The notes beneath the pieces were generated by a model that saw nothing but the letters and a program-made list of their open reading frames with translations, was not told the origin of the DNA and ran no database searches. Shown here one piece after another: positions 16,997 to 24,840 of a stretch of 59,643 bases of DNA. The DNA is from Nonomuraea terrae. Lineage in GTDB: Bacteria > Actinomycetota > Actinomycetes > Streptosporangiales > Streptosporangiaceae. Within the stretch, counting starts at the first letter, position 1. Every line of letters starts with the position of its first letter. The position numbers and the translations under genes were made by a program. The stretch is from the NCBI RefSeq assembly GCF_004348995.1, contig NZ_SMKQ01000029.1:1-59643 (forward strand). The letters are read 5' to 3'.

Positions 16997-17010
16997 TGCA
17001 ACTGTTTGCA
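16997..17010. promoter_or_regulatory. LacI-family operator before the catabolic operon
   Basis: TGCAACTGTTTGCA is nearly palindromic and matches the other sites of the locus. It is 22 bases upstream of the GTG of the first rightward gene, so it probably overlaps the transcription start. Confidence 0.7.
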
Positions 17011-17031
17011 GTCCTGAAGGAGCACCTCACG

Positions 17032-17925
17032 GTGAGCAGAGTCCTCGTCACCGGAAGCGCCGGACGCCTCGGCCGCAGCGTGGTCACCACTCTCGCGGCG
17101 GCCGGGCACGAGGTCATCGGTGTCGACCGCGCCCCGGGCACCCCCGCCGAGGCCGCCGTCACGTTCCCGGCCGACCTGACCGACACGGGTGAGGCGTTCG
17201 AGGTGATGGCGAGGTTCCGGCCCGAGTCGGTGATCCACCTGGCCGCCATCGCGACGCCGTTCAGCGCCCCGGAATCGGTCATCTTCAAGGTCAACACGCG
17301 GCTCGCGTTCAACGTGTGCGAGGCGTCGGTGGCCCTGGGGGTGGCGGGCGTGGTGGTGGCCAGCAGCCCCACCGTCATCGGGTACGGCGCGCCGGGCGGC
17401 TGGGCGCCGTCGTACCTACCGATCGACGAGGAGCACCCGGTCCGGCCGTGGAACGCCTACAACCTGTCCAAGGTGGTGGCCGAGCAGACCATGAAGGCGT
17501 TCGCCGTGGCGGGGAGCACCCGCATGGCGGCGGTGCGGCCGTGCTTCGTCATCCCGCCCGAGGAGTGGGCGGGTGCGCCCACGCAGTCGGGTCACACCGT
17601 GCGCGAGCGGCTCGACCGGCCGGATCTGGGCGGGGTGTCGCTGTTCAACTACATCGACGCCCGCGACGCCGCCGAGCTGATCGCCGTGCTCGCCGAGGCC
17701 CTGCCCGACGTGCCGAACGGCGAGGTGTTCTTCGCCGGCGCGGCCGACGCGCTGGCCAGGAAACCCCTGGCCGACCTGCTCCCCCATGTCGTGCCCGGCA
17801 CCGAGCCGTTCGCGGCCGGGCTCACCGGCACCCTGCCGGCCTTCTCGACCGCCAAGGCGACGCGCCTGCTCGGCTGGCGACCCCGGCGCAGCTGGCGTTC
17901 CGAACTCAAGGATGAGACCGAATGA
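17032..17925 (+). CDS. NAD-dependent epimerase/dehydratase-family protein, probable uronate dehydrogenase
   Basis: A 297-residue extended SDR. It has RVLVTGSAGRLGRSVV at the N-terminus, HLAAIATPF after the fourth strand, a catalytic Ser in VASSPTV and YNLSK (Tyr143, Lys147). Its size and gene partners fit uronate dehydrogenase, which oxidises galacturonate or glucuronate to the aldarolactone with NAD. GTG 17032 has AAGGAG nine bases upstream. It is first in the rightward operon and overlaps kdgD by four bases (ATGA). A plain nucleotide-sugar epimerase is the alternative, but the KdgD and enolase neighbours favour the uronate role. Confidence 0.75.
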   Translation: MSRVLVTGSAGRLGRSVVTTLAAAGHEVIGVDRAPGTPAEAAVTFPADLTDTGEAFEVMARFRPESVIHLAAIATPFSAPESVIFKVNTRLAFNVCEASVALGVAGVVVASSPTVIGYGAPGGWAPSYLPIDEEHPVRPWNAYNLSKVVAEQTMKAFAVAGSTRMAAVRPCFVIPPEEWAGAPTQSGHTVRERLDRPDLGGVSLFNYIDARDAAELIAVLAEALPDVPNGEVFFAGAADALARKPLADLLPHVVPGTEPFAAGLTGTLPAFSTAKATRLLGWRPRRSWRSELKDETE

Positions 17926-18884
17926 ATCTCAGCGGTGTGCTGTTCTTCCCGGTGACCCCGTTCGACGCGGGCGGCGCGCTCGCCGAGGACGTGCTGGCCG
18001 AGCACGTCAGGCAGGGCATGGAGCACGGTCCCGGCGGTGTGTTCGCGGCGTGCGGCACGGGCGAGTTCTCGGCCCTGTCGGAGGCGGAGCACGCGCGGGC
18101 CGTCCGGGTGACCGCCGAGGCGGTGGGCGGCCGGGTCCCCGTGTTCGCGGGCGCGGGCGGGCCGCTGGGGACGGCGCTGAACCAGGCGCGGGCCGCCCGT
18201 GCGGCGGGCGCCGACGGGCTGCTGCTCATGCCGCCGTACCTGGCGCAGGGACCGGGGCACGGGTTCACCGAGTACGTGCGCGCGGTCGCCGCGGAGCTGC
18301 CGGTGATCGTCTACCAGCGCGGCTCGGTGGTGCTCGACCCGGACGCCGTGGTGGAGCTGGCCGGCCTGCCGGGCGTCATCGGGCTCAAGGACGGCGTGGG
18401 CGACATCGACCGCATGCAGCGGACCGTGCTGGCGGTGCGCGAGCGGTATCCGGACTTCCTGTTCTTCAACGGCCTGCCGACGGCCGAGCTGACCATGCCG
18501 GCCTACCGGGGCCTCGGCGTGCGGCTGTACTCCAGCGCGGTGTTCGCCTTCGCCCCCGAGATAGCGCTGGCCTACCTGAACGGCGACGAGCGGCTGCTGA
18601 CCGAGTTCTACGCCCCGCTGGTCCGCCTGCGCGCCAAGGTCCCCGGCTACGCGGTCTCCCTGGTCAAGGCGGCCGTCCGGCTGCGCGGCCTCGACGTGGG
18701 CACCGTCCGGCCGCCGCTGGTCGAGCTCACCGACGAGCACCTGGCGGAGCTGGAGGCGCTGATCAAGACCGGCCTGGAATCTGCCCGTGAGGGAGCGCCG
18801 TCGTCTGGAGGAGCGGCGGGAGCGCAGCGACCAGAGCGGGGGAAGGCGGCGGCATCCGAGCGACCGAGCCGCCGAACGGAGTGA
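17922..18884 (+). CDS. kdgD: Probable 5-dehydro-4-deoxyglucarate dehydratase (DapA/KdgD family)
   Basis: A 320-residue DHDPS-superfamily lyase. It keeps the Schiff-base Lys in GLKDGVGD (Lys156) and the Tyr in VIVYQRGSV (Tyr131); GTGEFSAL near residue 45 replaces the GTTGE loop as in KdgD enzymes. KdgD decarboxylates and dehydrates 5-keto-4-deoxyglucarate to 2-oxoglutarate semialdehyde and CO2. The natural protein seems to end about LIKTGLESA; the last 31 residues are encoded by the first copy of the 110-bp tandem repeat and are Ala/Arg/Ser rich. The stop TGA lies inside the repeat's GGAGTGAGG block. Without the tail the length would be 289. Confidence 0.85.
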   Translation: MNLSGVLFFPVTPFDAGGALAEDVLAEHVRQGMEHGPGGVFAACGTGEFSALSEAEHARAVRVTAEAVGGRVPVFAGAGGPLGTALNQARAARAAGADGLLLMPPYLAQGPGHGFTEYVRAVAAELPVIVYQRGSVVLDPDAVVELAGLPGVIGLKDGVGDIDRMQRTVLAVRERYPDFLFFNGLPTAELTMPAYRGLGVRLYSSAVFAFAPEIALAYLNGDERLLTEFYAPLVRLRAKVPGYAVSLVKAAVRLRGLDVGTVRPPLVELTDEHLAELEALIKTGLESAREGAPSSGGAAGAQRPERGKAAASERPSRRTE

Positions 18885-19115
18885 GGCCATGAGTACGTGA
18901 GGGAGCGCCGTCGTCTGGAGGAGCGGCGGGAGCGCAGCGACCAGAGCGGGGGAAGGCGGCGGCATCCGAGCGACCGAGCCGCCGAACGGAGTGAGGCCAT
19001 GAGTACGCGAGGGAGCGCCGTCGTCTGGAGGAGCGGCGGGAGCGCAGCGACCAGAGCGGGGGAAGGCGGCGGCATCCGAGCGACCGAGCCGCCGAACGGA
19101 GTGAGGCCATGAACG
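18786..19115 (+). repeat. Three tandem copies of a 110-bp repeat
   Basis: Copies run 18786-18895, 18896-19005 and 19006-19115. Copies 1 and 2 are identical; copy 3 differs at its third base (CGCGA for CGTGA) and in its last three bases, where the enolase coding sequence begins. Each copy ends with CGGAGTGAGGCCATGA, which is a ribosome binding site plus ATG. Copy 1 supplies the KdgD tail and stop, and copy 3 supplies the enolase ATG at 19109. Each copy can fold a GGCGGC...GCCGCC stem. The exact tandem arrangement suggests recent duplication by slippage or unequal recombination. Confidence 0.95.
18999..19112 (+). CDS. Possible repeat-encoded 37-residue leader peptide
   Basis: The ATG of repeat copy 2 opens a frame (MSTRGSAVVWRSGG...) that ends at TGA 19110-19112, overlapping the enolase ATG as ATGA. 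It has the repeat's GGAG-TGAGGCC ribosome site. The equivalent ATG of copy 1 stops after three codons (MST). The frame may exist only to couple translation, or may be chance; no peptide function is suggested. Confidence 0.3.
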   Translation: MSTRGSAVVWRSGGSAATRAGEGGGIRATEPPNGVRP

Positions 19116-20167
19116 CCGTGATCGCCGATCTGCGGACCGAGCTGCGCACGGCTGCGCTGCCAAGGCCGTGGGGTCCGGACGTGCCGTACAACCATGTGGT
19201 CGTCACGCACGTCACGCTCAAGGACGGCCGCACCGGCACCGGGTTCGCGTGGACGCCGCAGATCGGCGCGCACGCCGTGCGGGCGCTGCTCGACCACGAC
19301 CTGCGCGAGGCGCTGATCGGCCTGCCCGCGCACCCCGAGGTGGTGTGGGACGGGCTCTGGCGGCATCTGCGCGAGGCCGGCCCCGGCGGGATCACCACGA
19401 TCGCGCTGGCCGGGATCGACCTCGCGCTGTGGGACCTGCGCTGCGGTGAGCGGGGCCTGGCCGACGCGCTCGGGCGGCGGCGCGACGAGGTGCCGGTCTA
19501 CGGCAGCGGCGTCAACCTGCACTACTCGCTGGACGAGCTGGTCGAGCAGGCCCGGCGCTGGGTGGCCGCCGGTTTCCACGGTGTCAAGATCAAGGTGGGC
19601 CGGCCGGACCTCGCGCGGGACGTCGAGCGGGTCGCCGCGGTGCGTGAGGTGATCGGCCCCGACCGGCTGCTGATGATCGACGCGAACCAGCGGTGGGACC
19701 TGCACCGGGCGCGGCGGGCGATCGCCGCGCTGCGCGAGTTCGATCTCCACTGGGTCGAGGAGCCGCTGCCGGCAGACGACGTGGCCGCGCACGTGGAGCT
19801 GCGCCGCTCGATCGACGTGCCGGTCGCGGTCGGCGAGAACGTCTACACCACCTACGGCTTCCGTGACCTGCTCGCGGCGGGCGCGTGCGACGTGGTGCAG
19901 CCCAACGTCGTGCGGGTCGGCGGGATCACGCCGTTCCTGCGGATCGCCGAGCTGGCCAGGACGTACGACGTGCCGGTCTACCCGCACCTGCTGAGCGAGC
20001 TGTCCGGGCAGCTGGCGCTGGCCCTGCCGCTGCCGGTCATGGTCGAGGACGTGGAGGACGCGTCGTTCGCCCGGCTGGGGCTGCTGGCGGAGCCGTACCC
20101 GGTGCGGATCGCCGGAGGCGTGCTGCGCGCGGGCGGGCACGCCGGGCTCGGGCTGAGGTGGTCGTGA
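19109..20167 (+). CDS. Enolase-superfamily (mandelate racemase/muconate lactonizing type) aldarate dehydratase or aldarolactone cycloisomerase
   Basis: A 352-residue protein. The barrel carries the KxK general base pair (Lys160, Lys162 in VKIKVG), metal ligands Asp191 (IDANQRW), Glu217 (VEEPLP) and Glu243 (GENVY), and His293 in YPHLLSE. This is the catalytic layout of sugar-acid dehydratases and galactarolactone cycloisomerase. With uronate dehydrogenase and KdgD in the same operon, it most likely turns aldarate or its lactone into 5-keto-4-deoxyglucarate. The start codon is provided by the third repeat copy. The stop overlaps the next start (GTGA). Exact substrate stereochemistry cannot be read. 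Confidence 0.85.
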   Translation: MNAVIADLRTELRTAALPRPWGPDVPYNHVVVTHVTLKDGRTGTGFAWTPQIGAHAVRALLDHDLREALIGLPAHPEVVWDGLWRHLREAGPGGITTIALAGIDLALWDLRCGERGLADALGRRRDEVPVYGSGVNLHYSLDELVEQARRWVAAGFHGVKIKVGRPDLARDVERVAAVREVIGPDRLLMIDANQRWDLHRARRAIAALREFDLHWVEEPLPADDVAAHVELRRSIDVPVAVGENVYTTYGFRDLLAAGACDVVQPNVVRVGGITPFLRIAELARTYDVPVYPHLLSELSGQLALALPLPVMVEDVEDASFARLGLLAEPYPVRIAGGVLRAGGHAGLGLRWS

Positions 20168-22089
20168 TAGCGCCGGTGAAGGTGGTGCTGGCCGGCGCGC
20201 AGGGGCACGGGCAGCACCACTTACGCAACCTGCGCAGGCTCACCGGCCTCGGCGTGGTCGAGCTGGCCGGGATCTGCGACCTGCGCCCGGTGGAGGTGGA
20301 CTTCGCGGCGCCGCCGCAGTCGTCCGACCTGGGCGAGCTGGTCGAGAAGACCGGAGCGGAGATCACGATCGTGTGCACGCCGATCCACACGCACGCCGAC
20401 CTCGCGGTGACCGCGCTGCGCGCCGGCTCCCACGTGCTGCTGGAGAAGCCGCCCGCGGCCACGCCCGAGGCGCACCGGCGGATCGCCGAGGCCGCGGCGC
20501 GGACCGGGCGGGCCTGCCAGGTCGGGTTCCAGTCGCTGGGCTCGGCGGCCGTCCCCGCGCTGCGCGAACTGATCGCGAACGGGACTCTCGGGAAGGTGCG
20601 CGGCATCGGCGGCGCGGGCGCGTGGGTGCGGCCCGCGGCCTACTTCACCCGCTCGCCGTGGGCGGGCCGGCGCCGCCTCGACGACGTGGACGTGGTGGAC
20701 GGCGCCCTGACGAACCCGTTCGCGCACGCCGTCGCCACCGCGCTCGCGCTGGCCGACGGCCCCATCGCGCGGATCGAGACCGAGCTCTACCACGCCTTCC
20801 CGATCGAGTCGGACGACACCTCGTGCGTGCGCATCCGGCTGGCGGACGGGCTGGTGATCACGATCGCGGTGACGCTCTGCGCCAAGGAGCGGCACGAGCC
20901 GTACCTGGTCGTGCACGGCGAGCGGGGCACGGCCACACTCGTCTACACCGAGGACCGGCTCACGGTCGAGCTCGCCGACGGCTCGCGCACGACGACCGTG
21001 TACGAGCGCACCGACCTGCTGGAGAACCTGGCCGACCACGTTCGCACGGGCGCGGACCTGCTGGTCCCGCTGCCGGCCACCGAGACCTTCACCCAGGTGC
21101 TGGACGCCGTGCGGCTGGCCCCCGAGCCGGTCCCGATCCCCGAGCGGCACCAGGTCGTGGAACGGGACGCCGCCGGCGAGGTCGTGGGCCGGCTGCTGCC
21201 CGGCGTGGCCGAGCTGACGGCGCGCAGCGCGCGCGAGCTGACCCTCTACTCCGAGCTGGGCGCCCCCTGGACGCGGGTGGAGCTGCTGGTGGCGGGTGAG
21301 CCGGTGGCGGCGTACGACTGGCGTCCCGACCTGCCGGCGACCGACTCGCCCCGGCCGTACCTGCACCACGTGCGCACGCGCGGGGGCGTGGAGGTCACCG
21401 AGGTCCGGCCGCCCGACCACGTGCACCACCTGGGCGTCGGCGTGGCGATCTCCGACCTCGGCGGCGCGAACTTCTGGGGCGGCCGCACGTACGTCAAGGA
21501 CCGCGGCCCCACCTGGCTGGACGACCACGGCACGCAGCGGCACGTGGCCTTCTCCCGGCTGGCGGACGACGGCTTCACCGAGCACCTGGAGTGGATCGGC
21601 CCCGGCGGCCGGCCGATGGCCCGCGAGGAACGCACGGTCGCGGCGCGGCCGGTCGGTGACGCCTGGGCGCTGGACTTCGCGTTCACGCTGACGAATCTCA
21701 CCGGCGCTCCCCTGACCGTCCAGAGCTCGGCCACCAAGGGACGGCCGGGCGCCGGCTACGGCGGCTTCTTCTGGCGAGCCCCCGGCACCTCCACCGCGCG
21801 CACCACGCTCCCCGGGGACGAGCGCGCGGTGCACGGCAGCCGGGGCCGGTGGGTGGCGATGTCCGGCACCACGCCGCAGGGCCGGGACTGGACGCTGATC
21901 TTCGTCCAGGCCGACGGCGACCCGTGGTTCGTCCGGGTGGCGGAGTATCCGGGGGTCGGGCAGGCGCTGGCCTGGGACGCGCCGCTGGTGGTGAAGACCA
22001 CGCTGACCAGGCGCGTCGTGACGATCGTGGCGGACGGGCGACTGGATGAGGAGGAGGTTTCCGCCCTGGCGGCCGACGTGAGACTCTAA
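20164..22089 (+). CDS. Fusion of Gfo/Idh/MocA oxidoreductase and PmoA (DUF6807) domain
   Basis: A 641-residue two-domain protein. Residues 1-355 are a Gfo/Idh/MocA dehydrogenase (VVLAGAQGHGQHHLRNL, VLLEKPPAA, C-terminal beta domain). Residues 358-641 match the PmoA/DUF6807 domain: SPRPYLHHVRTRGGVEVTE, PPDHVHHLGVGVAISDLGG, FWGGRTYV, WTLIFVQADGDPWFVR. DUF6807 has a mutarotase-like beta-sandwich and is common in sugar loci; its role is unclear. GTG 20164 was chosen because GAGG precedes it and it overlaps the previous stop as GTGA. The two domains may act on the same sugar in sequence. It is followed by GH42 after 33 bases. Confidence 0.85.
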   Translation: MIAPVKVVLAGAQGHGQHHLRNLRRLTGLGVVELAGICDLRPVEVDFAAPPQSSDLGELVEKTGAEITIVCTPIHTHADLAVTALRAGSHVLLEKPPAATPEAHRRIAEAAARTGRACQVGFQSLGSAAVPALRELIANGTLGKVRGIGGAGAWVRPAAYFTRSPWAGRRRLDDVDVVDGALTNPFAHAVATALALADGPIARIETELYHAFPIESDDTSCVRIRLADGLVITIAVTLCAKERHEPYLVVHGERGTATLVYTEDRLTVELADGSRTTTVYERTDLLENLADHVRTGADLLVPLPATETFTQVLDAVRLAPEPVPIPERHQVVERDAAGEVVGRLLPGVAELTARSARELTLYSELGAPWTRVELLVAGEPVAAYDWRPDLPATDSPRPYLHHVRTRGGVEVTEVRPPDHVHHLGVGVAISDLGGANFWGGRTYVKDRGPTWLDDHGTQRHVAFSRLADDGFTEHLEWIGPGGRPMAREERTVAARPVGDAWALDFAFTLTNLTGAPLTVQSSATKGRPGAGYGGFFWRAPGTSTARTTLPGDERAVHGSRGRWVAMSGTTPQGRDWTLIFVQADGDPWFVRVAEYPGVGQALAWDAPLVVKTTLTRRVVTIVADGRLDEEEVSALAADVRL

Positions 22090-22122
22090 ATCGGGAAAAA
22101 TCCTAAATTAATAGGAGTCGCG

Positions 22123-24072
22123 TTGATCGTCTACGGCGGTGACTACAACCCCGAGCAGTGGCCGGAGGAGACGTGGGCCGACGACGTCCGGCTGATGCGC
22201 GAGGCCGGCGTCACCCACGTCAGCCTCGGCATCTTCTCCTGGTCGCTGCTGGAGCCGGACGAGGGCGTGTACACCTTCGACTGGCTCGACCGCATCATGG
22301 ACCTGCTGGCCGGCGGCGGCGTCAAGGTCTTCCTGGCGACGCCGACCGCCTCCCCGCCGCCGTGGTTCGGCCACCGTCACCCCGAGGCGCTGCCTGTCGA
22401 CGCCGACGGCCGCCGGTTGTGGCACGGCAGCAGGCAGGCGTTCTGCCCCAGCTCGCCGATCTACCGGGAGAAGGCGCTGGCCATCGCCGAGCAGCTCGGC
22501 CGCCGCTACGCCGGCCACCCGGCGCTGGCGATGTGGCACGTCCACAACGAGTACGGCTGCCACAACGCCCGCTGCTACTGCGACGCCTCCGCCGTGGCCT
22601 TCCGCGCCTGGCTGATCGACCGCTACGGCACGCTCGACGCGCTCAACGAGGCCTGGGGCACCGCGTTCTGGTCACAGCACTACGGCGAGTGGGACCAGAT
22701 CCTGCCGCCCCGGATCACCCCCAGCTTCGCCAACCCGGCCCAGCAGCTCGACTTCCGCCGGTTCAGCTCGGACGCGCTGTCGGCCCTCTACCGCGCCGAA
22801 CGCGACCTGCTGCGCGAGCTCGCGCCCGGTGTCCCGGCGACCACGAACTTCATGGGCGGCTCCCACTGGGACATCGACTACTGGTCGTTCGCCCAGGAGG
22901 TGGACGTCGTCTCGACCGACCACTACCTGGTCGGCGCGAACCCGGAGCCCCACGTCGACCTGGCCTTCGCCGCCGACCTCACCCGCTCGCTCAAGCGCGA
23001 CCGGCCGTGGCTGCTCATGGAGCACTCGACCAGCGCGGTCAACTGGCAGGGGCTCAATCGCGCCAAGCGGCCCGGCGAGATGCACCGCAACTCCGTGCAG
23101 CACCTGGCCAGGGGCGCCGACGGGATCATGTTCTTCCAGTGGCGGGCGTCGCGGGCGGGGGCAGAGAAGTGGCACTCGGCGATGCTGCCGCACGCGGGCA
23201 CCGGCACCAAGATCTGGCGTGAGGTCGTCGCGCTCGGCGACCTGCTGCGCGAGGCGTCCGACGTGGCGGGCAGCACGGTCGAGGCGGACGTGGCGATCCT
23301 GCTCGACTGGTCGAGCGTCTGGGCCCAGGACCACCCGGCCCAGCCCACCGACCTGCTCAAGCCGGTCGAGGAGATCAAGCGCTGGCACGCCGAGCTGTGG
23401 CGGCAGGGCGTCACCTGCGACCTGGCCCACCCCGAGTCCGACCTGTCCGGCTACCGCCTGGTGCTGGTGCCCGCGCTCTACCTGGTCAGCGACGCGGGCG
23501 CGGCGAACCTCGAACGCTTCGTCGAGGGCGGCGGGGTCGCGCTCGTCGGGCCGTACAGCGGGATCGTGGACGAGCACGACCGGGTCCGGCTGGGCGGCTA
23601 CCCGGGGGCCTGGCGCGACCTGCTCGGGGTGACGGTCGAGGAGTTCTTCCCCCTGGAGGCGGGCGAGACGGTCCCGCTGGCGGGCAGCGGCGCGGGCACG
23701 GTGTGGAGCGAGGTCGCCCACACCACCACCGCCTCCGTGCTGGACGCGTACGCCACGGGCGAGCCGGCCTGGACCCGCAACGAGGCCGGGCGGGGCGCGG
23801 CCCACTACCTGACGACGCTGCTCGCCGGTGAGGCGCTGGCGCGCGTGCTGGCCGAGGTCTGCGCGGAGGCGGGGGTGGCCACCACGGACACGCCGGGCGT
23901 CGAGCTGGTACGCCGCTCCCACTCCGACGGCCGGTCGTTCCTGTTCGCCGTCAACCACACGGACGCGGACGCGGTCGTCAAGGCGACCGGCACGAGCCTC
24001 GACGGCACCCCGGTGGACGGCCGGCTGACCGTGCCCGCGGGCACGGTCAGGATCGTCCGCGAACGGCGCTGA
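22123..24072 (+). CDS. Beta-galactosidase, GH42
   Basis: A 649-residue GH42 enzyme. It starts YGGDYNPEQWPEETWADDV, the family hallmark. The acid/base is Glu143 in HVHNEYG and the nucleophile Glu300 in LLMEHSTSAVNW. A zinc site is suggested by Cys in AFCPSSP and in GCHNARCYCD. The trimerisation domain (about 380-590) and C-terminal beta domain follow. There is no signal peptide, so it cleaves imported galactosides in the cytoplasm. It begins with TTG 22123 preceded by AGGAG. It is last in the rightward operon, and its TGA directly abuts the stop of the convergent ATPase gene (TGATCA). Confidence 0.95.
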   Translation: MIVYGGDYNPEQWPEETWADDVRLMREAGVTHVSLGIFSWSLLEPDEGVYTFDWLDRIMDLLAGGGVKVFLATPTASPPPWFGHRHPEALPVDADGRRLWHGSRQAFCPSSPIYREKALAIAEQLGRRYAGHPALAMWHVHNEYGCHNARCYCDASAVAFRAWLIDRYGTLDALNEAWGTAFWSQHYGEWDQILPPRITPSFANPAQQLDFRRFSSDALSALYRAERDLLRELAPGVPATTNFMGGSHWDIDYWSFAQEVDVVSTDHYLVGANPEPHVDLAFAADLTRSLKRDRPWLLMEHSTSAVNWQGLNRAKRPGEMHRNSVQHLARGADGIMFFQWRASRAGAEKWHSAMLPHAGTGTKIWREVVALGDLLREASDVAGSTVEADVAILLDWSSVWAQDHPAQPTDLLKPVEEIKRWHAELWRQGVTCDLAHPESDLSGYRLVLVPALYLVSDAGAANLERFVEGGGVALVGPYSGIVDEHDRVRLGGYPGAWRDLLGVTVEEFFPLEAGETVPLAGSGAGTVWSEVAHTTTASVLDAYATGEPAWTRNEAGRGAAHYLTTLLAGEALARVLAEVCAEAGVATTDTPGVELVRRSHSDGRSFLFAVNHTDADAVVKATGTSLDGTPVDGRLTVPAGTVRIVRERR

Positions 24073-24840
24073 TCACAGCACGCTGGACAGGAACGCCCTG
24101 GTACGCGGCTGCTTGCAGGCGGCGAGCAGCTCGGCCGGGGCGCCCTGCTCGACGACCACACCCTCGTCGAAGAACGTCAGCGTGTCGCCGACCTCACGGG
24201 CGAAGCCGATCTCGTGGGTCACCACGAGCATGGTCATGCCGTCGAGGGCGAGCTTCTTCATCACCTCCAGCACCTCGTCCACGAGCTCCGGGTCGAGCGC
24301 GGAGGTCGGCTCGTCGAAGAGCATGAGCGTGGGGTTCATGGCCAGCGCCCTGGCGATCGCGACCCGCTGCTGCTGCCCGCCGGACAGCTGGTGCGGGCGC
24401 TTGTGCGCGTGGTCGGCCAGCCCCACCCGGGCCAGGTGCTCCATGGCCAGCTCGCGGGCCTTGTCACCGGACATCCCTGCGACGTGGATCGGCGCGCAGG
24501 CGACGTTCTCCAGCGCGCTCTGGTGGGCGAAGAGGTTGAACCGCTGGAAGACCATGCCGATCTTCGTCCGGAAGGCCGCGAACCGCTTCGGTGACCAAGG
24601 ATGGTACTTCCCGTCGCGCAGCGTGTGGCCGACCTCCTCCCCCAGCACCCGCAGGCTGCCGCCGAGCACCGGCTCCAGCCCGTTCACACAGCGCAGGAAC
24701 GTGGACTTGCCCGACCCCGACGGGCCGATGATGCAGCTCACCTCGCCGGGGGCGACGCTGAAGTCGACACCGTGCAGCACCTCGGTGTCGCCGTAGCTCA
24801 TGCGGACGCCCCTGGCGAGCACGACGGGGTCGCCGGTCAT
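24073..24840 (-). CDS. Amino-acid ABC transporter ATP-binding protein (GlnQ type)
   Basis: A 255-residue ATPase with Walker [10 protein letters not shown], signature [15 protein letters not shown], Walker [14 protein letters not shown] and switch VTHEIG. There is an insertion of about 20 residues after the first strand pair ([20 protein letters not shown]), which occurs in some polar amino-acid ATPases. It overlaps the permease gene by four bases. It is the last gene of the leftward transport operon. Confidence 0.93.
   Translation of the reverse strand: MTGDPVVLARGVRMSYGDTEVLHGVDFSVAPGEVSCIIGPSGSGKSTFLRCVNGLEPVLGGSLRVLGEEVGHTLRDGKYHPWSPKRFAAFRTKIGMVFQRFNLFAHQSALENVACAPIHVAGMSGDKARELAMEHLARVGLADHAHKRPHQLSGGQQQRVAIARALAMNPTLMLFDEPTSALDPELVDEVLEVMKKLALDGMTMLVVTHEIGFAREVGDTLTFFDEGVVVEQGAPAELLAACKQPRTRAFLSSVL

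Noticed and set aside
18786..19115. CRISPR array
   Set aside because: Units are contiguous 110-bp copies without variable spacers, and no cas genes are near.
17649..20140. Two long minus-strand reading frames of about 500 codons crossing the tandem repeat
   Set aside because: They are antisense to kdgD and the enolase gene; the repeated Ser/Arg/Leu-rich blocks are only the complement of the 110-bp repeat. They could be misannotated as repetitive proteins.
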